NCBI RefSeq assembly: GCF_964019385.1
Contig: NC_088654.1
Coordinates: 18,152,287 to 18,216,286 of the forward strand
Length of the DNA: 64,000 bases
Direction of reading: 5' to 3'
Origin: Sycon ciliatum
Lineage: Eukaryota > Porifera > Calcarea > Leucosolenida > Sycettidae
Both the position numbers and the translations under genes were made by a program. A model generated the notes under the pieces. It saw only the letters and a list, made by a program, of their open reading frames with translations, searched no databases and was not told where the DNA came from. Positions 54,022-64,000 of the stretch are shown here, in pieces. The first letter of the stretch is position 1; every line of letters starts with the position of its first letter.

Positions 54022-57000
54022 ACACACACACATGCACAGGCACACACACACAGGCACACAAACACGCAGACAGACACACAGACACAAAGAAAGAGCGGAC
54101 TATGTCATAGACTGATTGCATACTTCGAAGTACGTCCAGCAAGCAGCAACGTGACAGAGACATGAAACCTATACGAGTAGTGACAGCAGCCGGCACAGCA
54201 GCAAGAAGAAATAACGAAGGTAGCCCTGGGATGCTTGTCAGCGAAATGAGAGATTCAGGACTTGTGCAGTCAGTTTTCTTGCACTCACAAAGCAAGGCAT
54301 TCGCCGCCACAGCACACAAGTACATCATCACATGAGTGAATCACGTCACATCAGTACAGCACACCAGTACATCACATGAGTGAATCACGTCACATCAGTA
54401 CAGCACACCAGTACATCACATGAGTGAATCACGTCACATCAGTACATCACTACACAGTGTAGTGATGTACTGATGATATGTGAAATTCATTTTGCCCATG
54501 CAAGAGGCTTTAACTACACACACTCAGTGTGGTACAGTATACAGCGTCTACAGACTGAGGGCCAGCCCAGCACAGTGCAGTACAGTACAGCGTCTACAGA
54601 CTGAGGGTCAGCCCAGCACAGTGTGGTACAGTACAGCGTCTACAGACTGAGGTTCAGCCCAGCACAGTGTGGTACAGTACAGCGTCTACAGACTGAGGTT
54701 CAGCCCAGCACAGTGTGGTACAGTACAGCGTCTACAGACTGAGGTTCAGCCCAGCACAGTGTGGTACAGTACAGCGTCTACAGACTGAGGTTCAGCCCAG
54801 CACAGTGTGGTACAGTACAGCGTCTACAGACTGAGGGCCAGCCCAGCACAGTGCAGCGCAGTTCAGCGCAACACACCAGCCCACACTCTTGCAGCAAGAG
54901 ATGCAAGATCAAGTACCGGTACTCGAAGACCAGCAGAGCTCACTCAACCGACGCCAATTCAGAAAGGCAGCCACACACCGCGACGTGTAGCACAAGGAGG
55001 CGCTAGAAATCAGACCTCTCCAGTACTGCCCAACAACACGCTATCAAATCCAGTCTTACTTTCTTCAAAGATACCGGATACGGCAATGATCACGTTGGAC
55101 GCCTGTAAGCAAAGCACCATCACAACACAGCACATACCAACAACACACATTCAGAAGCAGCCAACCTTATCCCCAGACCTCAGACCTGCCCATCGCGGAA
55201 GCGATGATAGCGAACAGCTATGTTAGATACAGCAACTTGTGCTGGGATTACACCATTCAACAGCTTGCCAGGCTGATGAATTGACCGCCGCTAATTTTAG
55301 CCTGCTCTACACAACACAGCTGGGGCTGAACCTTACCCATACCCTCACACCACAGCCTATCATGGTTACACTGAAACTGCTCAGTACAAAGTACTGCGGA
55401 AATAACGCACTATGGGATACAACGTACTTCGGTGAGACATCAGTACGAAGTGCTGTGAACCGGGGAAACCTTCGCCATCTGGAAACTTTGGCGGTTTTGT
55501 GACGGGTGCAAAATCGCGAAAGTAAGCCAGAGCGAAACATGAAACTACAGTTTAAAAAAATAAGTTGACTCTAGTCAAAACTATGGCCAGGTGCAAATTG
55601 GTCTGTGCTCGCAAATCGGGAACTGACAGCGGCTCAAAATTTCCCGGTATATTACAATAACAGAAGGACACGACGGACAACTGTGCTCCAAGGAGTGTGT
55701 CCAGACCCCAACAGAGTGCATGAACTTCACTTTCCACTTACTGATGAACTGAGTAGGTCGACTGTGAATGACTCCAGCATGTGCTTGGTGGGTGGCAGGT
55801 CGATCAGCATGGCAGCGATCTGTAAGCGACGATAGCGCAACATTGTCATGCGCTTGCCTGCACAAATACGCAGCAACACACGCACACACACGCACGCACA
55901 CACACACACGCAAACCATATATATATTGTGCTGTACATGTAAGCCCTGCTTGATCAGGGGTGTCGCACACGGTACGGTCACCACGTTATTGATCGTACCA
56001 CTATTTGCCCCAAGTACTCCATGAATCAATAAAATGCACTGAATTGGGGTCTAAATTGCCAAATTTTTCGGCTCACCCACCCTCCCCCACGAGCAAAGTG
56101 TACTTCAGATGGCTGACCGTACCACAATAAATTACCTTCCGACGCCCCTGTAGATAGTTAAACAAGTTTCGCAATGACAGCATGTTACGACACTCTACCA
56201 ACCGGTTTATGGCTGGAGTCAGGAACACTGTTTTCCATACACCTTGTAACATACTGTCATCGTAAAACAAGAAAAAAGATATTGTAAGCATGACCAGTCT
56301 GACTCGAAGCGTTCATGATCTATACAACCTGATCATCTTGACTTTACGAAAAATGGGGCAGTTTGAGGGACAGAAATCCCGGAAAGCCAAGGGTTTTTCG
56401 GGTTACCAGAAGGGCTGATTGTACGCATGGCGGCTTTCGCCATCTCACCATCACCATTATCGGTCAGTCGGTTAGAACGACGTGCAAACATCAGAGCATA
56501 ACCGAAATATCGAAGCACTTGGCAGCCCTGAGGGTGTATGCATGACTGGAGCAAACTCACAATTGAGGTCGTAACAATTTGAAAAACACCAAGCAGACAG
56601 CTACAGCATTTTCCCGATTATAAGTCACACCCCCATTGTCAGGCTTGAGCAATATTGTTTCGATATATTTCACTCAGTTGTAAGTCATGCTCGATTGTAA
56701 GTCGCCCCCCTCCCTCCCTTGTTTACAATTGATTTTCAATGCAAAAAGGTGTGTGTGTGACTTCTACTCGGGGAAACACAGTACTCACCGTTATCCTTGA
56801 CACGGACAAAGTTGCGACTGTTGGAAAAGTACGGGTGTAGGCCTTGACCATTCCTGTGGGTAGGATGACAACAAGTACACATATTGGCATGGAGAAAAGA
56901 AAAAAATGAGAAGAGTGATGCTGATAAACCAGCAAAAAAAAACACCACCAACAACAGAGATATATACAGTCAGACCTCGCTTAACCGCACGCATCCGTTC

Positions 57001-57981
57001 TCCACAAAATATCCGAATAGGCGAGGGAACCGCATAATCGAACACACATACTGTATGTATGCATGGCATATGCTGTAAATCGGTAACCGACGATTTTCTT
57101 CCGGATGGCGAGGGATCCAGATAAAAGAGGACAGGATAAGCGAGGTCTGACTGCACCAGTATGCACTGATTACACAGCCTCGATTTCAAATCCACTTCTT
57201 GATCGCACTGTGCACCGTACTGCAAAACCCCACCATCAGCCTGTGATCACCGGGTGACTACCCTAATTCCTAAAGCATACGCACTGAATGCATTCCCTGC
57301 CGCTGCTCATTCATTTCAAGAACTGCTCCCAGCAAGAGTTGAGTCACTGCATGCATTCCCTGCCGCTGCTCATTAGTTTCCAGAACTGCTCCCAGCAAGA
57401 GTTGAGTCACTGCATACCAGCGATTACTGCCGCCTCACCTACATGTACCTGAAGTGTGGAACAACTTCAACTTACAAGCTAACCGAGCCAGCCATACACA
57501 CGCACACACACACGCGTGCGCGCACGATCATGCCCGACAAGAGTACCAACGTCTGCCACTAACCGACAGCAACGGTGCTAGTAAGGCAGTGTGGCAATTC
57601 TACAAGCAAACATTACTTTACGTACTTGAATGGACTCGGACGGAGAGCCAAGGATAAATTTATAGAAGAGAAAAAGGCGATAGCATGAGCTGATTGTTTA
57701 GTAACTAGTGGTGTTAGTGGACATTATAGCGTAACTTGTAGTTCCTTGGTCCTTTTTCTTTTCTATAACTTAATGTTCTTGAAGTATTTGTGAGAAGGCA
57801 GAATTGCCTGTGCTCTAAACGAATTCAAATAAAACAAACAAACAAACAATTCTTCTAGCACCATGCTTAACATGTGTATGTGCACGGTCCCCAAGCTCAT
57901 ACTGACTTCCGGAAACAAACGATCTAGCAAACAACACGCTTACCGTGCATACGCATTGCCGACTTGCAATGAGAAGAATGC
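49966..57981 (-). CDS. NXF1: Nuclear RNA export factor 1-like, 3' eleven exons
   Basis: Eleven minus-strand exons join in one frame with GT-AG borders: 57944-57981, 56789-56853, 56136-56212, 55742-55819, 55060-55102, 53869-53941, 52985-53042, 52365-52502, 51924-51991, 51562-51622, 49966-50004 (stop at 49966-49968). They encode about 245 residues. The NTF2-like domain shows [75 protein letters not shown] and [11 protein letters not shown]. After a Pro/Ala linker comes the TAP-C (UBA-like) domain: [35 protein letters not shown], and the terminal [11 protein letters not shown]1 with NXT1 carries mRNP through the nuclear pore; NTF2-like binds NXT1 and TAP-C binds FG-nucleoporins. The RRM, LRR and first NTF2-like exons are missing, probably in or beyond the gap at 58801. 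The acceptor of 56136-56212 is the least certain. Confidence 0.92.
50079..51286 (-). mobile_element. TA-flanked satellite MITE in last NXF1 intron, 31 units
   Basis: Termini CAGTAAAACCTGTAACTAAA and ...GTTGGTCACAGGTTTTACTG, with TA on both sides. It is in the opposite orientation to the copies at 21.8 and 33.1 kb. Its length, 1208 bp, equals the 188-bp core plus 30 x 34. It lies between the last two exons of NXF1, in the same transcriptional sense as a unique non-array part located at its 3' (51153-51286) plus-strand end. Confidence 0.9.
50099..51152 (-). repeat. 34-bp satellite array, 31 units
   Basis: The unit on the plus strand is GACCACCGTGACTAGCGACC + AGCCTGCTACTAAA, the reverse complement of the 21.97-kb array unit with a few fixed changes (CTGCTACTAAA for CTGGTACTACA). 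1054 bp = 31 x 34. Variants include GGCTACGAACC, GATCAGCC and CCAGCTA. Confidence 0.97.
52092..52275. repeat. (GA)n-rich microsatellite in NXF1 intron
   Basis: Long AG tracts interrupted by AAA and G-runs. They give false Arg/Glu and Ser/Leu ORFs. Confidence 0.95.
52636..52682 (+). repeat. 3' tail fragment of tRNA-derived SINE
   Basis: TTCAGACTTTTCCCGTTTG followed by TTTCCTTCAAAC closely matches the tail of the SINE at 62170-62310. The tRNA-like head is missing. Confidence 0.55.
53065..53265. repeat. (CA)n microsatellite in NXF1 intron
   Basis: Two long CA tracts with CACG interruptions. Confidence 0.95.
53990..54085. repeat. (CA)n / CAGACA microsatellite in NXF1 intron
   Basis: CA tract followed by CAGACA repeats, about 50 bp upstream (in transcription) of the exon 53869-53941 acceptor. 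Confidence 0.9.
54322..54452. repeat. about 44-bp direct repeat, 3 copies
   Basis: CATGAGTGAATCACGTCACA + TCAGTACAGCACACCAGTACAT is repeated. The third copy runs into a short palindrome (GTACATCACTACACAGTGTAGTGATGTAC). Confidence 0.85.
54527..54863. repeat. 46-bp tandem repeat, 7 units
   Basis: The marker CAGCGTCTACAGACTGAGG recurs at 54542, 54588, 54634, 54680, 54726, 54772 and 54818, exactly 46 bp apart. It lies in the NXF1 intron upstream of exon 53869-53941. Confidence 0.95.
56967..57153. mobile_element. MITE with TIR CAGTCAGACCTCGCTTA
   Basis: Inverted ends CAGTCAGACCTCGCTTAACC and ...GATAAGCGAGGTCTGACTG enclose 187 bp; TA precedes the left end. Tc1/mariner/pogo-like termini, inside an NXF1 intron. 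Confidence 0.8.
57285..57416. repeat. about 66-bp direct duplication
   Basis: CATTCCCTGCCGCTGCTCAT ... CAAGAGTTGAGTCACTGCAT occurs twice in tandem with few differences. Confidence 0.85.
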
Positions 57982-58800
57982 CTAGGAGACAAAGAGAGTG
58001 GGAACAAACACAAACCGCATTTTACCTCAAAACTGGGGCGTCGATTTACCGGTTTAAAGGCAGTTATAGTCCGGTTGTAAGTCGACTTCCACTTTTTAGG
58101 TCAATAAAAGGTCGGCTTATAAACATCGCAAGGACAAGGGCATACATCAACAAGCTGCTGGAGTTTATTCGCCAAAACGTGAGTTGCTCTTATCCGCGTC
58201 TTCTGCAAGAAACAAGGCGACAGACCTTCAAGCACTGGTTCTTCTAAAGAGGTTTGTCTCATCTGTACTACATTAGTACTCTTTCTAAAGAGGTTCTTCC
58301 ACTCACTGTAGTGTAAACTAATTGTTGGGTGTATCCGGTGCAGTCGCCACGGAAACGACCTCACCGAGCAGCAGTATCCATGTATGCCGTCTCAACACTA
58401 CGGCGTGTGTATTAAATCAACAATACTACTACTCCAATTTCACAAATTTTAATACGTGATCAATTTTTCCGGTATGCGGGCAAAAGGCCAGGTTAGGCGA
58501 ACAGAAAATTTAGGTACAGAGAAGCAGTTCCCTATTGGATTATGCGTGTTAGTGTTTGTTCGGTGTATTGAAATTGTACTTGTAGGTATGAACAAGACGC
58601 ACCGAAAGTACCGAAAATAAAAGTACGCCGACAATTTGTGAAATTGCAGTACATGATTTATAGGTAAGCCAGCCTTGGCAATACATCAACACTCCAGACA
58701 TGATGAGGTCATCACCCAATCCCGAGCATTCAAGTAACGGACGATACTAGATTTACTAGGAGACTAGTAGCTAGCAGTGAGAATAGGATTGGACTTACCT

Positions 58801-59000
58801 NNNNNNNNNNNNNNNNNNNNNNNNNNNNNNNNNNNNNNNNNNNNNNNNNNNNNNNNNNNNNNNNNNNNNNNNNNNNNNNNNNNNNNNNNNNNNNNNNNNN
58901 NNNNNNNNNNNNNNNNNNNNNNNNNNNNNNNNNNNNNNNNNNNNNNNNNNNNNNNNNNNNNNNNNNNNNNNNNNNNNNNNNNNNNNNNNNNNNNNNNNNN
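58801..59000. other. Assembly gap (200 N)
   Basis: Exactly 200 undetermined bases, a conventional scaffold-gap size, so its true length is unknown. A minus-strand splice donor (AG|GTAAGTCC) ends directly at its left edge, suggesting that an NXF1 exon lies in the gap. The right edge is a (CCTACCT)n-like tract. Confidence 0.99.
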
Positions 59001-59357
59001 GGGGGGGATGTAGGTAGGAAGGGAGGTAGGTAGGGAGGGAGGGAGAGAGGGGAGACGAGAGAGTACATTTCCAGTACAACACACACTGAGTCTCAAACTC
59101 CACACAGCAACATGAGCTGGTTGGCGTCCCACGCCGCAGGGAGGTGCAGAACGAATGCTGAGGGCCGTACAAATGTGGGCGGCGTTTACAGCATCATCAC
59201 CTCTGAACCGGCCACAATTCTGTAAACTCGCCGACTCACGTCACCTTCAAGGGTCAGCGATGTCCCTCAGCCTAGGAGCCATGAGCTGGCGCAGTGCCAT
59301 GTCTGTCCCCATGGAAAAGGCAGTGAGAAATATGTAGATGCCAGTACAAGCACTGTC

Positions 59358-60205
59358 CTGTTGTTGTTGTTGTTGCTGTTGTTGTTGAAATTTATTTAAC
59401 GTCGCACCACAAACAGGCGATTTCGCCTCCTTTGATACATGTGGACGACAGAAGGAATGAGAGAGAGGGGGGGGGGGACAGAAGTACGGAGAGAGGAAGG
59501 GTAGAAATAAATACTTGTAAGCAAAGTAAGCAAATCAACCTCAGGGCTACACCAAAGCAAAAACGGAATGGGAACATAATACAAAATAGCTTCATACATA
59601 TAATATAATATGCAAAATACGTTTACTATTTATTCTTCAGTCCGCTATACCATAGAAAAACACTAGCCGAAAAGCATTTAAACGGAGCCATGATGCGCTT
59701 TTAGCAGGGCACAGAACTGAAGGTGGCTGGGCTCGGAACGGAGATCAGGCGGGAGCTGGTTCCACAGGACTGCGCCGATGAACTGCATGGTCGCTCGACC
59801 CGCAGGACCGGGCCAAAATGGTGCTCGAACGAGGTGATGTGCTGCTCTCTGAGTGCGGTCACCAGTAACTCTCACCAAGAAGCTGGTGAAGAGGGAGCTA
59901 GCTCGGGAGAACAGACAACGACGGACAAATATGAGGAGCTTAATGTTAAACATGTCCTCCAGGGTGGTGAGGCGGAGCTGTTCAAAGATCGGGCTCGTGC
60001 GCGACCACGGTGGCAGACCGAAGAAGCCGCGGATAGCGCACTTCGTTAGACGTGTGAGGGGCTTCATGTTGCCAATTTGAAGTGACGGATAAAAGGCGTT
60101 GGAAGCGTACGACAACCTACCCTGGATCATCGACCTGTAAAACAGGATCTTTGACGCCAGGGTGAGGCTTCGGCGGCTCCGCCACAGCGCACCTACTGAC
60201 AATGA
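59358..60205 (-). mobile_element. 5'-truncated LINE, 3' end
   Basis: A 174-codon frame (59678-60202) encodes the region after the catalytic core of a CR1/L2/Jockey-like reverse transcriptase (SLTLASKILFYRSMIQGRLS..., then LWNQLPPDLR). It is followed by about 290 bp of 3' UTR, an AATAAA-like signal and a (CAA)n tail (59358-59390). The 5' truncation near 60205 is typical of LINE insertion. It differs from the R2-like element at 40-44 kb and is not functional alone. Confidence 0.8.
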
Positions 60206-60611
60206 AATCTAGTCGCGGCACTCAAGTTTGCGTCTTGCACCATTTCGAAGACCAGTGTTCGCAGGTCTAGGGCTGCGCAACACCCTGCGTGTACGACTGT
60301 ACGTACGTGAGTGCATCGACTGGATTTCATAGAGTAGCACTGTATGTGCATATGTCATTGGCTCATGGAATGTTCGCTCTGTTGTGTTGTGGAGAGTGAT
60401 GGACCCGTTCAAGCGGCAGCCGTGAGAGGAATCGTTTCCGATGATAAGCCAGATCCGTAGCTGCCAGAGATGGCTCTCTCGAACATGGTCCCCGAGTCCC
60501 TGACCTAGTACCTCTCTCTCAGCGGACTGCCGCCGCTCCTCGTTCCATATTGTCGGCCCCGCAAGGGGACATGTGACCGTAATGGCAATGTTTACCAGGA
60601 CCAGGACACGT

Positions 60612-60613
60612 GT

Positions 60614-60644
<31 letters not shown>

Positions 60645-60661
60645 CGTGCATGCATGGATGC

Positions 60662-60700
<39 letters not shown>
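60612..60700. repeat. (TG)n microsatellite
   Basis: It lies just upstream of the splice acceptor of the GTPase-like exon and opens a false Cys/Val N-terminal extension in the same frame. Confidence 0.95.
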
Positions 60701-60722
60701 CACGCATGTGTGCTCCTTGCAG

Positions 60723-61220
60723 GTCAAGCTGACTTGTCTAGACGATAAGTATGGTACATCGACACGAAGCCAATATGACAGTGTGAACGGAGTCACAATT
60801 GTCCTGGTACGCGATACACCTGGCTCTCTCAGTCAGGCGGATACGGCGCTTTCACTGGCCGATAAGCATGCACATACACCAGGCTGTATGAAGTTTTTAC
60901 TCTGCACAAGACGTGATCCAGACTCCGCCATGCAAGTGACTCGTGACACTATTGAAGACCATTTCCGGAGCAGGAAGTCCTTAAGTGATAGATATTACAT
61001 AACAGCAGATGTGCTAGAAGACCTGGAGGATGCACTGCGGAGGATTGCCGAACAGCTGCATCATCAATTCAATGAAGGACGGTCAACCCAGCCGCCGGGG
61101 GAGAAAACTCCTCTTTTTCATGGACAGGACACACTCGGACCAACCAGCAGGGATGACCCGCCGCATCCGGCGCCTGCTGGAAAGTGCTGCAAATGTTGCC
61201 CGTACTGTCTCATTCTGTAA
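60723..61220 (+). CDS. Degenerate Ras/Rab-like GTPase, last exon, with CaaX box
   Basis: After a clear acceptor (CTCCTTGCAG) a phase-0 exon encodes 165 residues to a stop. QYDSVNGVTIVLVRDT aligns with the post-switch-II strand of Ras proteins. LLCTRRDP sits where the NKxD (G4) motif belongs. YYITADVLEDLEDALRRIAE sits at the SAK (G5) region and last helix. Both guanine-specificity motifs deviate (TRRD, TAD), so nucleotide binding may be weak or lost. The C-terminus CCKCCPYCLIL carries a CaaX box (CLIL, geranylgeranylation type by the terminal Leu) plus upstream cysteines suitable for palmitoylation, so the product is probably membrane-anchored. Exons with G1-G3 were not found upstream and may lie in the gap or beyond. 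It is probably a real gene, since the frame, acceptor and lipid-anchor signal agree. Confidence 0.7.
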   Translation, partial: VKLTCLDDKYGTSTRSQYDSVNGVTIVLVRDTPGSLSQADTALSLADKHAHTPGCMKFLLCTRRDPDSAMQVTRDTIEDHFRSRKSLSDRYYITADVLEDLEDALRRIAEQLHHQFNEGRSTQPPGEKTPLFHGQDTLGPTSRDDPPHPAPAGKCCKCCPYCLIL

Positions 61221-62169
61221 GGACGAGCCGCGCGATGGCTGATTCGTACGCCTGCCAGGCAGTAGTCTGGGGAGGGGGGGGGGGGGGGGCACTCCAGGGC
61301 TTACTCTGCTGGACACCTGGACGGTCATAACGAGGAGCGTGGTTCATGATGAAACTTGCCCTGCCCAAAGTCGTTCTCCAGAGACCATGGCCACTTACAA
61401 CTACGTTTTTTTGTGTTTGTTTTTCAGTCGTTTTGCTGTGTGTCACATTGGCTACAGACAATGGAAAGGTGTGACGTCCGGTCATAGCTATCTTAAATCT
61501 GCACGTCAGCGCTGCTTCTAGAGCAAGGGCAAGTAATTAGTTCCAAACGGCACCCGGGAAGACGTGATCGATCCGCGAGAGAAAACGCCTGTGAACGGCC
61601 GTGCGCCGTGCCGATGCAGGCTTGCCGCGTCTTCCATCCTATCTCCCCCAGTTGCAGATGATGACCTGCTCTTGCTTCCAGCAATATATTGGTCAACATG
61701 CTGGGTGACATGATATGACAGACATTGGCGTTCTGCAAACTCTTGAGAGACTTTGCTTTTAAAGAATACCTGCAACCTGACCGCAACTTTCCCTGGAACT
61801 GATGTACCTGACCTATTTATGTTTTATGACCTTGATGCCAGTGCTGTAGGGTGAATGCCTTCAGTGCAGTGCACTAGTCTAGATCTGTACAGTATTTTAG
61901 GCCAGCCTGGATTGCCTTCCAAAGTGAAATTAAAACGTTTCACTCATCGGGGGCGTGCATTTTGACTTCACATAGGGCTAGTTCTCCATTGTCTGGGCCG
62001 CTGTCTGTTTAGATTCGTTGCCTGTGCTACATATATGTACATGTAGCTTGATGCAATCTATTAAGTACTATACCTGGCTAAAATGATGGTATGATCGAGA
62101 TGAAGCCTCACTTCACATGATTCAGTATTGTGTGAGTTACGAAGTCTGAAGGAAATGTTGAACGGTCTC
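61221..62169. other. 3' flank of GTPase-like gene, no further gene seen
   Basis: Contains a G-run (61269-61288) and anonymous sequence. Short open frames lack domain signals. No polyadenylation signal could be assigned. Confidence 0.5.
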
Positions 62170-62312
62170 TGCTGGGATGACGACTACACCATAGCTCAGT
62201 GGTTAGAGCATGGCTAGCGACACGCGAGGGTCCCTTGTTCGAGTCCTGGTGGTGACAGTCAATTTTTTCTTCTGACTTTTCCCGTTTGTGTCTTTCCCTC
62301 AAACAAGTGATG
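62170..62312 (+). mobile_element. tRNA-derived SINE
   Basis: A tRNA-like head carries a box A (TAGCTCAGTGGTTAGAGCA) and a box B-like TTGTTCGAGTCCTGG about 45 bp apart. The acceptor stem pairs only partly (CACCA/TGGTG) and the anticodon stem is imperfect, so it is not a working tRNA. A conserved tail follows (TTCTGACTTTTCCCGTTTG, TTTCCCTCAAAC) that is also found at 52636. RNA polymerase III promoter elements are therefore present by descent. Confidence 0.75.
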
Positions 62313-62648
62313 ATTCAGTATTAAGTAGTGGTTGCGACACGATTCAGTATTGTTTTCTTTATAGGTATTTTCGGCACACTGGGAGCTGTGTCGTCAGTTT
62401 TGGTGGGAGTCGGAGAACCGTCTCTCCGATCAGAGGGCAGTGTTACCTGCACCCTACACAGTACAAGTAAGAGAATACTGACAGAATACAACGACACGTT
62501 GAAGTAGCGTCACGGATTGTGGGTGAAAGAGGCTGAAGATCTCATTTATATTTTAATAGGTGTTTTTTAATAGCCTTGGTGGTCACCATGGTCACGGTTT
62601 CAGATGCTAGTTACATGTACATGTATGTACTTTAGAATAGTAGATCTA

Positions 62649-62822
62649 CAGTAAAACCTGATTTAAGCGACCACCCCACGGCGCAAGGAAAAGCGTCGTT
62701 AAAGCCAGGTGGTCTTTAGAACCAGGTACCACAGTGTCTGTGTAGAACTGTCCGTGCATGGAAAACGGTCGTTAAGAGCAGGTGGTCGCTAAAACGAGAG
62801 GTCGCTTACACCAGGTTTACTG
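62649..62822. mobile_element. Relative of the satellite MITE, no array
   Basis: Ends CAGTAAAACCTGATTTAAGC and ...TTACACCAGGTTTACTG are inverted; TA is present only on the left. The interior repeats GGTGGTCNNTA-type motifs (AGGTGGTCTTTAGAACCAGG, AGGTGGTCGCTAAAACGAG), the same motif class from which the 34-bp unit is built. Confidence 0.75.
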
Positions 62823-62918
62823 GACATGATTGTACATAAATAATATGCCTACCGTGTGGAGCTGTTGCACATCTATCACATGGCCATCAGTGACAGGGCA
62901 GCCATGTTTGGACCGAAC

Positions 62919-62958
62919 CAGGGAGTCGTCATAATTATGCCATTTTGACGACTCCCTG
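62919..62958. repeat. 12-bp perfect hairpin
   Basis: CAGGGAGTCGTC at 62919-62930 pairs with GACGACTCCCTG at 62947-62958. Confidence 0.6.
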
Positions 62959-63674
62959 CTATGCACCCAACCCCCGATTCTACAACAACTTAGTACTTGA
63001 AGTAGATCTACCCGAGTTTTGTCACAGGCTCACAGTCATGATGTCCGTCATGTTGGCTCCACAGTCCACATGCTATGCTCACGTTCCGAGTACAGTGTAC
63101 CAGGGACTCCCTGCTTTCTGCACATGACAAAGATGCGAAATCACACTCGCCAGGCCCCTGCACTGACCTGGCTTGCAAGTCCTCAAGACTCCAAACTGAG
63201 TGATTTTCGCAAGCATGTCATTATCATCGGACACTCAGTCCCATTATGTCCTATTTCATGCACACCTCTATCCAGACTCCAGCATTATACTTGTCGTGAA
63301 TTGGTCGCATGCATGGTCGCACCCTGCATGCATACGGACTGTGAGAGGTGTGCTCTGCATAGCCCAGGTCAGGCAACTAAGTTACTTGAAGAGACAAGTG
63401 ACTTGCTCTACCCCTCTCCTATCGTGTTTTGCACGGCCCTCAGGCAGCCAACACAAAATCTCTCGGCATTTTCTGTATCTCCATTTTACTGATGATTGTA
63501 GCCGTTTGCGGTCAGCAGCCTGAGTCTTCTTAAAATAAGTATTAATAATAATGATATTCATTTCTACCGAATGGAATGATACCGTGAATACCACCAAAGC
63601 TGGACAGAACTCTGAATACCGCGATACACTGTTGACAAACTTCTGGCAAACAGTATACAGTGTAGTATGACATA
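62959..63674. other. non-coding, nothing recognised
   Basis: Open frames on the plus strand (63019-63492 and others) have no domain signature, no splice context and low-information composition. No repeat was recognised. Confidence 0.45.
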
Positions 63675-63886
63675 CCGTAAAGTCTTGTATAAAAGCCGCG
63701 GCTTCTATGACTTTCTTGGTGAAATTCTGCAGGGTTCTATATGAGACAGGCTTCTATACAAGACAGGTATTTCTATGTATGTCGACACTAAAACCAGGCG
63801 TATGTGTGATTTGATGGGCCCAAAATTGCGGCTTCTATTCGAGCGCGGCTTCTATTCAAGTGCGGCCTTTATACAAGACTTTACGG
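63675..63886. mobile_element. MITE with TIR CCGTAAAGTCTTGTATAAA
   Basis: Inverted ends CCGTAAAGTCTTGTATAAAA and ...TTTATACAAGACTTTACGG, with internal GCGGCTTCTAT repeats. TA precedes the left end. 212 bp, non-coding. Confidence 0.8.
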
Positions 63887-64000
63887 CATGCATGCGTGTA
63901 CATAAGATTGATGCACAGCATGGGCGTGAGCCATGCCGCCGTGTGGTGACGCACTGCTGCTAGCGGAGGACAATGCCAGCTGGCCGGGTACTACGACAGT

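Noticed and set aside
59112..59225. Small plus-strand frame with NVGGVYSIITSEPA, slightly like the glycogen-synthase KVGGIYTV motif
   Set aside because: Only about 10 residues of vague similarity in a 37-codon frame, without splice context or neighbouring exons.
62179..62255. Functional tRNA gene
   Set aside because: Box A and box B are present but acceptor and anticodon stems pair poorly, and a SINE tail follows. Called a tRNA-derived SINE.

Overview
The window looks like nuclear DNA of an early-branching marine invertebrate (sponge- or cnidarian-like). This is inferred from spliced metazoan genes with GT-AG introns (an NXF1-type mRNA export factor, a secreted LRR protein built from 72-nt exons, a prenylated Ras-like protein), a tandem family of NACHT-LRR (NLR) immune-receptor-like genes, a very high load of MITEs, SINEs and LINE fragments, and long (CA)n, (GA)n and poly-C/poly-G tracts. 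No prokaryotic organisation is visible. The species cannot be fixed from the sequence alone.

Layout. 1-5 kb: three exons of a minus-strand secreted LRR gene that probably runs off the left edge, with two TA-flanked MITEs just 5'-proximal of its second exon region. 5-10 kb: non-coding, microsatellite-rich. 10.3-39 kb: three tandem minus-strand NACHT-LRR genes. A (10263-13451) and C (35777-38962) are intact. B (27681-30877) is broken by an 8-nt insertion. B and C sit in near-identical segmental duplicates with their flanks. Between A and B lies a 6.4-kb segment bounded by about 750-bp inverted arms, containing a broken IS630/Tc1-type transposase and a smaller nested inverted-repeat element. 40-44.3 kb: an intact non-LTR retrotransposon ORF (reverse transcriptase plus restriction-like endonuclease, R2-like), tail to tail with a 5'-truncated relative. 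45.2-45.9 kb: a 0.7-kb foldback element. 46-49 kb: minisatellites and MITEs. 50-58 kb: at least eleven short exons encoding the NTF2-like and TAP-C (UBA-like) domains of NXF1 on the minus strand; its 5' part is lost in or beyond a 200-base assembly gap (58801-59000). 59.4-60.2 kb: 3' end of a second type of LINE. 60.7-61.2 kb: last exon of a degenerate Ras/Rab-like GTPase with a C-terminal CaaX box. 61.2-64 kb: non-coding, with a tRNA-derived SINE and two MITEs.

The most unusual structure is a TA-flanked MITE family with a 188-bp core containing one 34-bp unit that has expanded into satellite arrays at separate loci: 1 unit at 33.1 kb, 31 units inside the NXF1 intron at 50.1 kb, and 105 units at 21.8 kb. 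All lengths fit 188 + 34n exactly. The 1- and 105-unit copies occupy the same site in the B and C segmental duplicates, so the change in copy number followed, or accompanied, NLR gene duplication. The second notable pattern is that differences between NLR paralogs concentrate at predicted solvent-exposed positions of the LRR strands, while the NACHT domain is almost unchanged.
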